NCBI GenBank assembly: GCA_012845835.1
Contig: JABAKD010000029.1
Location: forward strand, 13,531,892-13,595,891
Direction of reading: 5' to 3'
From: Undaria pinnatifida
Taxonomy: Eukaryota > Sar > Phaeophyceae > Laminariales > Alariaceae
DNA: 64,000 bases
Shown: positions 1 to 11,299 of the stretch, in pieces
Numbering within the stretch: the stretch's first letter is position 1
How the letters are laid out: the number at the start of each line of letters is the position of its first letter
The notes under the pieces: generated by a model
The model's input: only the letters and a program-made list of their open reading frames with translations
Told to the model about the DNA's origin: nothing
Database searches by the model: none
Program-made: the position numbers and the translations under genes

Positions 1-60
1 TAGGAGCTCAGAAAAATCTTAGAATATGCTCCACCCCTATAGCGTGGGATGAACCCCCGG
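1..60. repeat. Edge of a dispersed repeat
   Basis: The first ~60 bases (TAGGAGCTCAGAAAA, CTTAGAATAT, then a GGGATGAAC-like end) recur at 33003-33055 with a few changes. Related 'CCTCGC..GAGGAGCTC' pieces lie near 28260 and 28420. It is an interspersed repeat of unknown type, cut by the window edge. Confidence 0.5.
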
Positions 61-316
61 GCGCTTCTTCGGCCGGCCGATGCTGTAATCAAAACAGTTT
101 CGTTGGACACATGCTCCCTCTTAGGTCTCGAAAGGGGTTACGCTTGTGCCTGCTGACACTTGCCCACAAAGAAATCCCCGAAACTGTACGTACTGCAATT
201 ACTTTTCCGTGAGGGCTGGGGTACGACTTAGGGTACGGTTGGGTTAAGGGTTTAAAGTGTGCCCGACGATATAAACTTGTCCGAAAATCCGCCCTCGATG
301 CAGAAATAGCTCGTAC

Positions 317-649
317 CTCGTTCCCAGCAGTGATAGCACCCTTGCCCTCTGGGAACGATGGAGGCAGCGGTGGACACGATGGGTCCGAGAGGACGGACAA
401 AGGGAGGGACGGAGAAACGCCGTTGCTGTAGTCGCTAATATTGCTGACCATGCTGCCTACGCGTAGGCCGGCGCTGGTGTTGTCGATGCCTACGCGTAAC
501 CCGGTGCTACTGCTACCGCCGCCGCTGCTGCCGCTGCCACCGAAGCCGAGATGGCCAGCAACAGTGTCGACGGGTGCCCGTTCGCTTTTCGCAACATGTC
601 TCGACTTCGTAAGGCCGGGCCGACGCCGCGCTGCGCCGGTCCGTTGGAC
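317..649 (-). CDS. Probable internal exon, Ser/Gly-rich protein
   Basis: On the minus strand a pyrimidine-ending acceptor (ACCCTCCAG) precedes 333 nt that stay open for 111 codons. They end at a donor (AACGAG|GTACGA), phase 0 at both ends. The peptide is rich in Ser, Gly and Pro, with a Gly/Ser run and two copies of a short unit (TGLRVGIDNTS, AGLRVGSM) from a small DNA duplication. No domain was recognised. It may belong with the exons at 3447-3682 and 5043-5317, which have the same strand and composition, but the join was not shown. Splice signals and codon-like composition support it; it could also be a chance open frame in GC-rich DNA. Confidence 0.4.
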
Positions 650-670
650 CTGGAGGGTTTCATTTCGGGA

Positions 671-1860
671 AGCATTGCGCACGTGAGAAACTTGTGGAGT
701 TGGCAGGGGCGGGAGTTGTTCGTGTGGTATACGGTATGCTGGCGAGTTCTATTCCGGGAAGCACTGAGCTCATGAAAAACTGGCGAACATGGCGAGGGAG
801 GCTGCACACATTTTATACATAGCCGTAGTCTTGATTAACATAGGGGGGGTCGGGGTCGCTCGTCTATTTTCGGTATGCGACGGCGATATATTTGACAAGA
901 AGCGCTGTGCTCGTCAAAAAATGATGAAGGTGCCGTGGGCGGAGGTTGTTCGGATATCTTCTTTTGGTATGTGACGGCTAACTATAGCTGTCCGGATACC
1001 ATAGCAGCAGCGACGACAACAACAACAGAAGCGGCAAAGAAAAAACACTGCGGTTTTCCTTCCCCTCCCGTGGCCGCCTGTCAAACTCCCTCCAACCATA
1101 TACTACGGGCACGCATTATACGAGTACAGCCCCTACCCCTTAACACTTTTAGAACTGTAAAAAAATCGTCCTACACTAATTCCAAGTGATTAGCTCTCGA
1201 AAAAACGAGCGTGCAGTTCTCAAAAGGGCTAAGTCCTCAAAAACGCACCCCTCGCGCTACGGAGCAATTGGGTATTTCCGGCGCTCGTTCGTTAGCGTGC
1301 TTCACCTTTGGTCGCGACAGCGACAGCTTCCCCCATTAACTCTTGTAGGACCCCAAAAAAGAAAACTATCCCAGACTTCCAACAAATGTTGTCTCCAAAA
1401 ACATTCGTTCTGTGCTACAAAAGTTCAACTGCCGTCAAGCACCCCCCGCACCATACTAACTCCAAAGTAGGTCGCCGCCCAAATCGAGCGTTCAATTCTA
1501 AAAGAGTGCGATTCTCCTCACACCCACCCACCCCCGCCCCCGCGCTGCATACGGATCGAAATATTTCCGACACTGGCTTGTTTAGCGCGGTAGAGTTACC
1601 TTAGGATGAGACAGCGGCCGGGATGACGGAGGGGTTGTCCTCTGCCTGCAGTGAACGCCGCCGGTTGCATTCAAACGTTTTTTGAACTTTTCGCGGAAGC
1701 CAGGCTTGGCGCTGAAACGACCGAATCGCAACGGAACGAAAACCCAAACGGTCGGAATAACGGACGATCGGGGACGACGTCAGGGACAGGTGTAAAAAAC
1801 GCGTGCGCCACTGTAATGCTCTCAACACGCCCAGCTATGCCAAAATAGTTGCTATGAAAC
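671..1860. other. No supported gene
   Basis: I see no coding signal here. Around 1130-1500 are AC-rich pieces ('ACTAATTCCAAGTAATT', 'CCCCAAAAA') of a repeat that recurs near 8090, 17010, 23500, 35930 and 51800-52070. Confidence 0.4.
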
Positions 1861-1867
1861 AGCATAA

Positions 1868-2070
1868 TTGGCGTACGCGGGAAAACGAGCAAACCACTTG
1901 GCCATCTTGATCGCGACCATAATGACTTCATTGAGCGTGTCTGTTATTATTCCTTTTTTTCTGGATACGGAGCACAAGATACCATCTATATCATATGTTT
2001 CCCCAATTGCGCGCGTTATGCTCCAAAACAGAACGAATGACAAACTCTTTATTGGCCAATTCTTATGCAA
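1868..2070 (-). pseudogene. Diverged copy of the 3447-3682 exon end
   Basis: The minus strand reads DTLNEVIMVAIKMAKW, close to the end of the exon at 3447-3682 (DTPNSVTMAAIKMA). Similarity extends to flanking bases shared with the copy at 2905-3064 (GCGCAATTGGGG, ATTATGCTGTTT). A GT follows the aligned exon end (CCAAG/TGGTTT context) but not in a good donor. Most likely a decayed segmental copy of an exon edge; an alternative exon cannot be excluded. Confidence 0.4.
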
Positions 2071-2904
2071 TCAAATCCATCAGTCCAAAGAAAAAACTTT
2101 GCAACTGGAGACCAAATGGACATTCTTGCACAGTCGAAAAAGAGACTCGAGCTCTTTGACAGAGCTATCCGACTCGAACACCCAGCCGAAAAGGCCGTCG
2201 ATTCGACTGAATGCGTCAGTCGAATTGCTGGGTCGAAAAAGAGTATAAACCCATCGCATCGCCCATCCCACCACAAAAACACACGCACGCCCACACATCG
2301 ACCCATACCAGGCACCACACAGCAGCATCCTACTATGTCGTACAACAGCGCCGACGTTGGCTTGCCCGCTATCGCTGCTGCTGCTTCTCGCCGCTAGTCG
2401 GGTGGCACATTCCTATCCCCGCCCGCTAACAACGTGTATCATACGATGGCAGATGGCAGCAGAGCGTGATATCGATTACATTTTTTCTGACATCAGTTAC
2501 GCTTGCTGTAGTTCTCGCGGCTCTCGGCTGAGAGCAACGCCACGAACAACGTAGCTTTGGCGGCTTTGGGCCAAGTCCAGCGCCACCAACCCGCTTGGAG
2601 TAGGGCTCGTCGCGCGTGAAGCGCGCGTTGCTCGCGGAGAACGCACGAAGCACAGAGCTTACAGCCGACTTTCAACTGCCATACAGCCATACAGCAGTAC
2701 TCGTTCACACCGAACGCCTTCAGAAAAGAGCACAAAACTATGCAAACGACTCGACTGACGATAATAACGAGACCCAGCAGAATCCAGTTAAAAAAAAAAG
2801 CCGGTCGAAGAAGGCCCTCTTCGACTCCAACTGTGTAAGAATTGGTCTACTAACGCAAAATTAGTCAATATATATATATATATTAAACAGCATGATGGAT
2901 ACTT

Positions 2905-3064
2905 CATAGAAGGCTACAACCGGCCAATCTGGCCATCTTGATGGCGGCCATGGTGACACTGTTGGGCGTGTCGCGCATAAAAAGGATACGCTACCATGGC
3001 TTGCCCCAATTGCGCTCGTTAATCTCTTACAAACGCCGAACTCTGCCAAAATAATTGCTGGCAA
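2905..3064 (-). pseudogene. Second diverged copy of the same exon end
   Basis: The minus strand carries GACACGCCCAACAGTGTCAC and ATCAAGATGGCCAG, nearly identical to the exon end at 3447-3500. After GCCAG the donor GT is replaced by AT, so the splice site is lost. Upstream sequence (GCAATTATTTTGGCA) matches the sequence just downstream of the 1868-2070 copy, which suggests a larger tandem unit. Confidence 0.45.
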
Positions 3065-3114
3065 AAATGGACATAAGCCTCAACAAAAACTATACCTGGT
3101 ATACGCCTAACATC

Positions 3115-3432
3115 AAACGAGCAAGCCTGAGAACAAGAATATAATCTTAAGCACAAGGATACACTCCTAAGAACAAGGACATACACCTAAGAACAATAAT
3201 ACACTCCTAAGAACAAGGATATGCTCCTAAGAACAAAGATACACTCCTAAAAACAAGGACATACTCCTAAGAACAAGGATACACTCCTAAGAACACGGAC
3301 ATGCTCCTAAACACAAGGATACACTCGTAAGGACAAGGACATACTCCTAAGAACAAGGATACACTCACAAGAAAAAGGACATGCTCCTAAGAACAAGGAT
3401 ACACTCCAAATAACAAGAACATCCGCCTAATA
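3115..3432. repeat. 20-bp minisatellite
   Basis: About 15 imperfect copies of a 20-bp unit, roughly ACTCCTAAGAACAAGGATAC alternating with a GGACAT ending. The array lies directly downstream (in minus-strand terms) of the exon at 3447-3682, so in its intron. There is no coding sense. Confidence 0.9.
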
Positions 3433-3446
3433 ACAACCAAACCCAC

Positions 3447-3576
3447 CTGGCCATCTTGATCGCGGCCATAGTGACGCTGTTGGGCGTGTCCGCGGTAGAG
3501 TCGGCAGCGACGATGGTGGCGGCAGCGGCTTCGACTGTCGCGGCGGCCGCAGGGCGCTTACCCTTAACAGACTTAC

Positions 3577-3607
<31 letters not shown>

Positions 3608-3682
3608 ACCGCCACCGCTGGACGAACCTCCACCGTCAGACAATACGGCCACCCCGTTAGCTGCGTCGATGAGTTGCTGCCT
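3447..3682 (-). CDS. Internal exon, Ser/Ala-rich protein
   Basis: The acceptor is TTTGTGTTGCCAG and the donor AG|GTGGGT, giving 236 nt that start in phase 0 and end in phase 2. The peptide starts RQQLIDAANGVAVLSD, goes through Gly/Ser runs (a CTG/GCN trinucleotide stretch), then a basic KSVKGKR and an Ala-rich segment, and ends DTPNSVTMAAIKMA. No known domain was seen. The exon end occurs in two decayed copies at 1.9 and 2.9 kb. Probably part of the same minus-strand gene as 5043-5317, although the phases (1 then 0) do not join directly, so at least one more exon would lie between them. Confidence 0.5.
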
Positions 3683-4222
3683 CTGGCAACACAAAATATA
3701 TATACGAGGTATTTTCGATGGGGCGGGCGGACGAGACGGCAGACGGAGGGTTAGAGGAGACGCGTGTTGGCACATCCCGGGGAGTTGCAAGGGCGGTGTG
3801 TCTCTAACGGAGCTAGGCGGGTGTCACGGTATCGAGGACTCTATTTTTTCTCAGGCTCCTTCCTGGAGGAGTTTTCCAACGGCCGACCTCTAGCACCTGT
3901 CACAGACCGAACTTGCTAACTAACGCCTGCCACCAGCCGACTTGCTAACGTCTGCCACCACCACCGAACTTGCTAGCTAGCTACCTCTGCGGCGAAGAAA
4001 TGGTCGCACCTCGCGAAGCGTGAGAGATTGCTTGGTGTCCTTGCTTGTAGCTGCCGCCGTTAGCACTTCGAGGGCTGCACCCTTCGCCGCCTTCATGTAG
4101 CGTTCAAGCTCTGCCAGCATTGAAGAACGCGGTTAGGGATTGGGGTAAGATGCAGGGGGATAAAAAAAGTGGCCGGGGATGTAGCAGGATAGAATGGGAA
4201 ATGTAGGAAGGGGTGGGATGGG

Positions 4223-5011
4223 GTGAAATGCCAGGGGGGGTGGAATGGGGCGAAATCTAAAAAAGTGGGTCAAAACGTCACGGGTGGCCGCCTACATGTA
4301 GCGTCCAAGCTCTGCCTGCGTCGAAGATTTGTAGACCGACTGGGACAGGATGGAGTGAGACAGAGTAAGGTGGGATGGGACATAGGGGATATGAGGGCGC
4401 GACGCGAAAAATATATCACACCAAACGCAAAAAACACTATGATGAAGTGGGGAAGCGGCGGTGATTATGTTAGGGGGTGGAATGAGCCGAGATGTAAGGT
4501 GGCAAAAAAACACCGAGGCAGTATGGGATGGAGTAGGATAAGACGGGACGAAAAGCGGGCAGGCAGAACGGGACGAGACGTAAGCAGATTACACAACACG
4601 GAAAGAGATACAAAGAACGATGTGCGCAACAAAAACCACAACGGGCCTTGTGGGCCACCAACCAAGAAAATGCGCAAGCGGTTGCTTCTCTGTACACAAC
4701 CCAGTCACCAGCGTAACCACTGTAATAACACATGTGAACGGCAACAAAACAATCTTACGAGTCAAGAGCACCCCTTGGCAAGCCGACACAAGCGCTCTTG
4801 GATACACAATGTTTTTATCTGTCGTCGGGCAATATATACCGGTTCTCGGTATAGGCGAGGCACACCGATTCAACCACTCCTAGCTCTTGTGGAATTACAT
4901 CCACGATTTTGGGACAAACTTCTTGGAATTAGTGGGGGGTATTCTCTGCAACAGAAAAGGGTCATTGCCCGAATTTCGTTATCTTGGGCTACACTTCCAG
5001 GAAAAAACTAA
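4223..5011. other. Intergenic or intronic, degenerate GGGATGGG-type repeats
   Basis: This stretch has many GGGATGGGG/GACGAGAC-like pieces around 4190-4590 and two related 40-bp stretches (4080-4110 and 4290-4330, TAGCGTCCAAGCTCTGCC). A long plus-strand frame exists, but its Lys/Arg/Asn-rich peptide and lack of splice signals argue against a gene. Confidence 0.35.
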
Positions 5012-5042
5012 AAACACACTGCAAGCCGCCACTGCAGCTCAC

Positions 5043-5317
5043 CAAGAAGCCCAGTAGCCTTACGCGCGGCCTTAGCGTTCGCCTTGCGTTTCTTCGCCGC
5101 AACCGCCGCCGCCTCCTCCGCCGCCGCCACAACCGATCTAGCGGCATCCACGGTCGGTTTACCTTCGACATCTTCACTTTTTGACGCGGCATCACCACCA
5201 GCCAAGGCCGGGTCATGTTCGTCCAGCGCATCATGTATCGACGAGGAGGCAGCGCCTCGCACGGTGTCAGAGACCTCACGGCTCAACCGGCGCACGTTCC
5301 GCCGCATACAGGAGTAC
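5043..5317 (-). CDS. Internal exon with Ala/Lys-rich helix
   Basis: The acceptor is TTCCATCTCTTAG and the donor CTTG|GTGAGC, giving 275 nt (1 base + 91 codons + 1 base). The peptide begins YSCMRRNVRRLSREVSDTV, has an acidic middle (HDALDEHDPALAGGDAASK), and ends in a strongly helical Ala/Lys/Glu segment (AAAEEAAAVAAKKRKANAKA). That last part could be a coiled coil or a basic nuclear-type tail. The intron upstream of it (plus 5330-5540) is an almost pure G tract, i.e. pyrimidine on the coding strand. Composition and both splice sites make this one of the better partial exons. No family recognised. Confidence 0.55.
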
Positions 5318-5329
5318 CTAAGAGATGGA

Positions 5330-5545
5330 AGGGAATGGTGCGGGGCGGGGAGAGGGGGGGGCGGGAGGGAGGGGGGGGAGCGGGAGGGGGGGGGGGGGAA
5401 CCGGGAGTGAGGGGAGGGGACGGGAAGGAGGGAGGGGGGGCACGGGAGGTAAGGGGGGGCACGAGGGGGGGGGGGGGGGGGGACGGGAGGGAGGGAGGGG
5501 CATGGGAAGGAGGGAGGGGCACGGGAGGGGGGGGAGGGCTGATTT
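5330..5545. repeat. G-rich low-complexity tract
   Basis: About 200 bases of G with scattered A (GGGAGGGAGG units). It lies in the presumed intron beside the 5043-5317 exon and is pyrimidine-rich on that gene's coding strand. Similar tracts are at 11625-11740 and 25235-25790. Confidence 0.85.
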
Positions 5546-6224
5546 CCAAGCACGTGTGAGGTGCTGTACTGCTTTTGGTCGATCTTCCCAAGAGGGGTAT
5601 TGTCAGCGGGGTAGGAAGTAAAAACGAAGCGGCGACAGTTTTATCGCGGCACGCACAACTTTTCGAGGCACGGCTAAAACGGCCGTTACAGTTGATGCAC
5701 AAGCTACTCTAACACGCGGAACTGATACAAAAAAATAAACTTTACCGACGTGTCTACGTAATCATTCCCAAAGTGGCAGTTACACGTCATGACAGAACCC
5801 CGCCATAGTAACCTTTGGAAAAATAGGCGGGGCACACGCGTAGTGCATACTGTAGCATCTGGAAAAAAGGGAGTTCCAAAGCCTCCGCGTCCAGGTTCTC
5901 TCAATATCGATTCTTTTTTTTCCCCGTACGCATGGCATTTCCTTTTTCCTGCTAATGGTGGCACAGCCCTGAACTAATAGCATTTTATCAACCTCTAGTA
6001 GAACTACAGCATTGATGCGATGCTCGGGAGTAGCAGTGCTAACAGTAGTAGCCGCGTATTTTTTCACGGCGTGGTGCTTGCTCGCAGCCTGCCCTGCCAC
6101 ATCTCACCAGAAGTTTTTAACCTGGTTGTCCGTCCTGCCTGGAAGGCGTTTCGCGATCTCGGACCAGCGGTTTCCGATCTCGCACCTCGCCTTCGCCATA
6201 ACCGCCTCCTCAGCCTTGGTCCAC

Positions 6225-7016
6225 GCGCCTTTCTTGATGTTGGGGTCTGTTTTTCCGTTAGTTTTGCAAAGGGGTCAAGAAAAAGGTGCTTATAAAAACA
6301 AAGGGTACTAGCCAAAGAAAAGGCACTCGTTGATAAAAGGTACACGAGGTATTTTTTTTATTTGTTTTAGAGACGGTTTGTTTATGTTGCAAGGAAATCA
6401 AGAAAAAGATCCACGTCAAGGAAAAGGTACACAGGTCCTTAATTATGTTTGGGACTATTGGTATTGAAAAGGGTGGGCAAAAGAGCGAAGGGGTCATAAA
6501 AAATGCTCTGCAAGCGGGTCAAGAAAAAAATACACGCATCCGATGTGAATGCGTGGATCTGTTTGTTTTGTAACAATGCAAAAAAAGGGTATTACGCGCG
6601 CCTTTCTTGATGCTTGGTTCTGTTTTTTCGTTCGTTTTGCAAAAGGGTCAAGACAACAAAAAACACGCTGAGTGTGCTTGTTCGCCAATAAAAAGGTACA
6701 CTCTCCTTTCTTGATGTTCAGGGTCTGTTTGCTTCTTTGTGACGCAAAAAAATTAAGCAAAGGTACACGGGTTTACATTGGAGTCAAAAAAGCATACACA
6801 CGCCCTTCTTGATGTTGGGGTCTGTTTCAGTGTTTGCAGCGGGATGAAAAAAAAGGTACACTTTGCAAAGGGGAAAGAAAAGGGTATACGCGTCCGTCTT
6901 GATGTTGGCGTTATTTGCTCATACGTTTTACAAAGGAGTCCAGAAAAGGACACACGCGCCCGTCTTGATATGAGCTTGTTTGTCTGCTTTGCACAGGGGT
7001 CAATGAAAAGGCGTTG
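6225..7016. repeat. ~90-bp minisatellite array
   Basis: About nine imperfect units built on TTGATGTTGGGGTCTGTTT, then GCAAAGGGGTCAAGAAAA and GGTACAC. Unit spacing varies (70-130 bp) and every unit differs. All frames through it give the same repetitive peptide, so they are not genes. Confidence 0.85.
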
Positions 7017-7059
7017 ATATCATAGTGCCTCTACGCGGTAGTATAGAGTTTTGATCGAT

Positions 7060-9620
7060 GCTCTGCAGTAGCGTCTATCGAATGCCCATGAAGTACATTC
7101 TCATGACCGTGCCAAAAAAGAGGAAACACAGCGTCAACTCTATACGGCCGAGACTCTCAAGCACCCCCCAAGAGATTACATCTGACGATGTTCAGCTGTA
7201 TCCTCCTGCTTACGTCGAACAAAGGGGAGGAACCGAAACAACCATACCTAGCCCAGACTCTCGTATGTCGATGAACCACATTATCATTAGCATCCATAAC
7301 AACGACGACGCACAGCGCCAACTCTACCTGGTCCAGGCTCTCAGGCACTCCCAAGATGTTTTATCTGACGATGCTGCAACTGCACCCTCATCATTATGTC
7401 GAACAACGAAGAACTAACTGTATCAACTCTACCTGGATCAGGCCCTTACAACTACTGCAGTACATCCCCACCAAGCCAACAAACGAGGAGAAACAGGGCT
7501 ACCTCCACCTGGCACGGGGTACCTGGGACACTGGGCAGGGTCGAGTTGACCCCGTTCTTCGTCGTGATTGGGCGTGATCGGCATGATCGGCGTGATCGGC
7601 GTGATCGGCGTGGTCCTCGATAGCGGTATGTAGCACATTTATTGGCCTGATTATTTCCGATCGAAGGGATAGATTCACTCAGGAGTCGTTTTGCGGTATC
7701 CCCCCAAACATTTCTTCGACGAAAACTCCCGTCATGAAACCAGCTACCGGCCGTATCTCCTGAATCACTGTGCCCCACGCCAACCCCGACGTCGTCGTTC
7801 AACAGTCCGTTGCAGGCAAGAAAATAGACAAAAATATTACATTCCATGGCATCCTCATTTCGAGCAGCCATGAAATGTTTACTGAAGAAAATCGCTGGTT
7901 GTGGTGGGCGCTATCGTAAAATGAGTCTCATGAGCTACCGTACCCAGGCCAGTGTCGTTATACTTGAGGGAAAAGCCATCCGTTGTGTATACGCACTTGT
8001 TTCAGAATTCAGGTTTCTCATCGGGTTGCACTTTCGCGTGTTTTTAACCCCTTTAGCGCCCCAAAAAAATCCCCTCTATATACTAATTTCAAGTAATTTG
8101 TCCCCAAAAACGACTTTCCGGTAAAGCCGTTAAGCATTCGTGTTTTTGGTTTAGGTGTGGCCCTCCTGAGGAAGGATCATCATGCAAAAATTGGGTGCGC
8201 ACCTCTCATGGCACGCGTCGATCCTGTGGATGCAGCTGCAACGTCGTTGGATTTAGTATCTTACCAGTACGTAACCCGGAGTACTCACGAGCCTGGGCCA
8301 GACAGAGCTGAGTTCGTTTTTTCTCATTGTTGGACATGAGGCCGGTGTGGCTGTATCATCGTCAGATATTATCCTTTGGGAATACCTGAGGGGCCTAGAC
8401 CGAATAGGGAGGGCCCTGTTCTTCCTATTGGTAAGGCAAGATGATGAACATGTAGTCATACCATTGCCAGATATAACCACTTGGTGGTACCTGAGAGCCT
8501 GGTCCAGGTAGAGGTCGTCCTGTTCTTGATCGCTGTTGGGCATGCTCTTGTTAAGGATGTGGTTGTTACATCTTCAGATACAATCGACGTGGCCTAGCCT
8601 CTCAAGCCCATTATATCAGACGACGTTCCAACTACGTCCTCATCATGATCACGCCTCATTGCGCCGAACAACAGGGCTACCTCTCCCTAGCCCAGGCACT
8701 ACAATCACCCCCCAAAAGGGTATCTGACGACGCCAAACTGCATCCTCGTCAGTGCTTATACCAATAGTAACAGAGCAACCAAATCAGCGCCATCTGGCCC
8801 AGGCTCTTCTTTCAGGTTCTCGAAGAGCCCGGGCCAGGTCGAGTTGGCCCTGTCATTGCTCGTTGCTAGAGATAACCATGAGGACGTAAATGTAGCATGG
8901 TCATGTATAATTTACACTGGGAGTATCTGAGAGCGTGGGCCAGACAGAAGTGACCCCGCCATTCCCAGTTGTCAGGCAAGACAATGAGGACACCGAAGCA
9001 GCATCGTCAGATATAATCAGCCTGGCCCAGGCTCTCGTCTCCCATACACTCCCGATATGTTGTGTATAACGATATACAATGTGAAAATACTATAGGGGTC
9101 CCCCAATAAGGCGGTATCCCTACATAAGGGCGATATTCCTATACAAGGTGGTCAAAATGGCTTGGCGCTACTGGAGAATTGCACTCGTAACCTGGCATGA
9201 ATAAGGCGGCTTCCCCCCATAAGGCGGTCCTATTGCTCTCTGTACCACACAACCGCCTTACTGGGGGAACTTTACCGTAACAAACTACAGCATCGCTATC
9301 GTGTATAACATTGAAAAACAACAGGGTCAGTTCCCCCTGGCCCAGAATCTCAAGCACCCTAAAAAAATCACAATTAAACATGCTAAACAATGTATCCTCA
9401 AAACCGCATCCAACAACGAGGAGGAACCAAGTCAACTAACTCTATCTGGCCGAAGCTCCCAGGAGCCTAGGCCCGAGAGAGCTGACGCTGTAATTCCTCG
9501 TTGTTAGACACAACCCTGAGGGTGGTGTTTAACATCGTCAGCTAAAACCTCGTGGGAGCGCTTGAGACCCTGGGCCAGGTAGAGATTGCCCCGCTCTCCC
9601 AAGGTGTTAAGCACGAGCAC
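7060..9620. repeat. Degenerate ~130-bp satellite in both orientations
   Basis: Recurring words (TCTACCTGGCCCAGGCTCTC, ATCTGACGATG, ATCCTCATCATTATG, TCGAACAACGAGGA) appear on + at ~7140, 7320, 7400, 8590, 8680 and 9330. Their complements appear at ~8270, 8380, 8490, 8820, 8940 and 9560. The array has turned over and inverted several times and is interrupted by a MITE at 7684-7935. A CAGTAGCGCC-type unit (see 40650-40995) sits at 9060-9290. Confidence 0.7.
7684..7935. mobile_element. MITE-like element, family B (copy 1)
   Basis: The ends are CGTTTTGCGGTATCCCCCC and GGGCGCTATCGTAAAATGAG, versions of the family B termini (TTCTACGATAGCCCCCC). The inside keeps shared blocks: a CCGGCCGTATCTCCT segment, CCCCGACGTC, and CGAGCAGCCATGAAA. 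Other copies are at 23137, 31337, 54788 and 63545. No transposase is encoded. Confidence 0.6.
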
Positions 9621-9654
9621 GACGATCTATCAACAGTTGCGCACGTCGGACAGA

Positions 9655-9725
9655 TGGCGATATAGATCATATAGATCATATAGATCCTATAGATCATATA
9701 GATCATACAGATCGCATAGATCCTT
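9655..9725. repeat. 9-bp tandem repeat (ATAGATCAT)n
   Basis: About seven copies of a 9-bp unit (ATAGATCAT with CCT and ACA variants). The complementary unit, ATGATCTAT, forms a much longer array at 60037-60440. Confidence 0.9.
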
Positions 9726-10118
9726 TGCCTGGCGTCAGTGTATGTTCTGCGGGATCTGTCCTTGATTACCCTGGGCAAAGGGGCTGTTCATCGTCACTTT
9801 TCCAATATTGTTCGAATAAAAAAATTAAAAGTTACTTGATTTTTTCGGGATTCGGCAAACGATAGCCATATTAAAAGGAGTTAAAAGGAGGGGTATAGCT
9901 ACTGGTGTCGGGGTGGGCGGGAACTATCTAATCATATACTTCGAAGCAGACTATTTTCGGGCTCAAGTAAAGGAGACGACAAACAGCTTGGAGGATGTAA
10001 ACAGAAAGCCGAACAGTCTGTGCAGAGGAGCATCAAGGATCTAAAGGTAGGTATAAGCCCGGGGCCGAACACCTTCACCACCTTACTACTAAAGTAAACA
10101 AAAGAACCGCCCGCTCAC

Positions 10119-10279
10119 CGAGGTGGTTGTGCCAACGCTCCCGGCACTGCTTCCCCGACCGTCCAAAAATCGAATACTCAGAAGCCAGGTACTCCTCGAT
10201 GATGGCCCAGCTGCGCATTCCGTGGGTCTTCACGAGCGTCCGAATAGCGGCGTCTTCCTCGGCAGTCCAAACGCGCCGG
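10119..10279 (-). CDS. Myb/SANT DNA-binding repeat exon
   Basis: The minus strand reads TTTTCTCTGCAG| then 161 nt then CTCG|GTGAGC. The peptide RRVWTAEEDAAIRTLV..THGMRSWAIIEEYL..GRSGKQCRERWHNHL is a full Myb repeat: Trp-Thr-x-Glu-Glu-Asp in helix 1, the second Trp in RSWAII, and the recognition helix SGKQCRERWHN with the third Trp. It is most like the first or second repeat of R2R3/3R Myb factors, which bind DNA in the nucleus. A six-residue stretch before GRSGKQC (LASEYSIF) makes the loop longer than usual. The exon begins with one base and ends with one base of a codon. I could not find the adjoining exons, so whether this is a one-, two- or three-repeat protein is open. Confidence 0.88.
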
Positions 10280-10299
10280 CTGCAGAGAAAAAACGTGAT

Positions 10300-10550
10300 G
10301 CAAAAAGCGCACGTCGGCGGTGGGATGAAAGTTTTTTTGGGTTCTTTGGACGAGATGCATGATAGGCCAGGTGGGCTGCAAAATAAAAAAAGTGACGCCA
10401 AAAGAGCACCGCGGTGGGATAGGCGTTTTGTCTGGACACGATGCATGGCAGGCCAGGCAGGCTTCCTCGGTCGTATCTCCCCAAGCTTTCGGGTGTCAAT
10501 GGCGGTGGGATGAGCGTTTGTTTGGACGAGATGCATGGCAGGGCTATAAT
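10300..10550. repeat. Three ~95-bp tandem units upstream of the Myb exon
   Basis: Three diverged copies each contain GGTGGGATGAGCG, then TTGGACGAGATGCATGGCAG, then CCAGGCAGGC. They start near 10317, 10411 and 10502. They lie in the intron just 5' of the Myb exon. Confidence 0.8.
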
Positions 10551-11299
10551 AGGTAAAATGTTTCGACCGCGTCACCACAAAGAATGGATTTTTCCACTGC
10601 ACGCATGCATGTGTAGCGCTTATTTCTAGTTTCTGCTGTTTCTGGATCCTTCAGGGCGATGAGCTTCGTCATTCGCCTGCTACAATTTGGGTACTGGTGT
10701 ACTCGGTGATGATGTAACGAGTAATGATATATCCCCGCAATCTTACCCGTACACCAGGTACCTGGTATATAGCACACGTGGTGACACTACTATTGCTAGA
10801 GCGTGAGTCGGCACGACTTAAGTCACCAAATATAAATATATAGACTATATTAGTCGGACTACAGTGTAATAGTCAGTGGTTTTCCGGAGGTGCAGAGTAT
10901 CCGACTTGTTGGGTTTCCTTACTTGTAGGAACGCTTGCTGCATGCGGGATCAGATTTTCTATGTGAATGGACACGTGGCCCGCAAGAGGTCGCAGCCATG
11001 TGCTCCTCGATAGGATGGGGTACAAGAAAGACCCGCCACGAAACTCGAAAGAAACTGAGGCTCGTTTCTTCTCGAAAACTAAGAGGTTCAATGCAATGTA
11101 AGAAACCCAGCTCGTAATGGACAACCAATTTTCCGACTATAGTCAGCTAGTCGTCTTTGATTCCTAGCGAACAGGTATGAGCCGTGAGATACTGCCGACT
11201 CGCAGTCCTAAGCAATTGATGTTTGACTCACAGTCCTAAAGGGTTGATACTTGACTCACTGCACTAATTGATACAGTTTGACTGCATGAAAAATGGATA

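Noticed and set aside
3115-3432. A CRISPR-like array
   Set aside because: The 20-bp units are contiguous without unique spacers, in a eukaryotic intron.
4223-5011. A 262-codon plus-strand ORF
   Set aside because: Basic, Asn/Arg/His-rich peptide without domains, running over degenerate GGGATGGG repeats. There are no splice or start signals, and the adjacent exon at 5043-5317 on the other strand is better supported.
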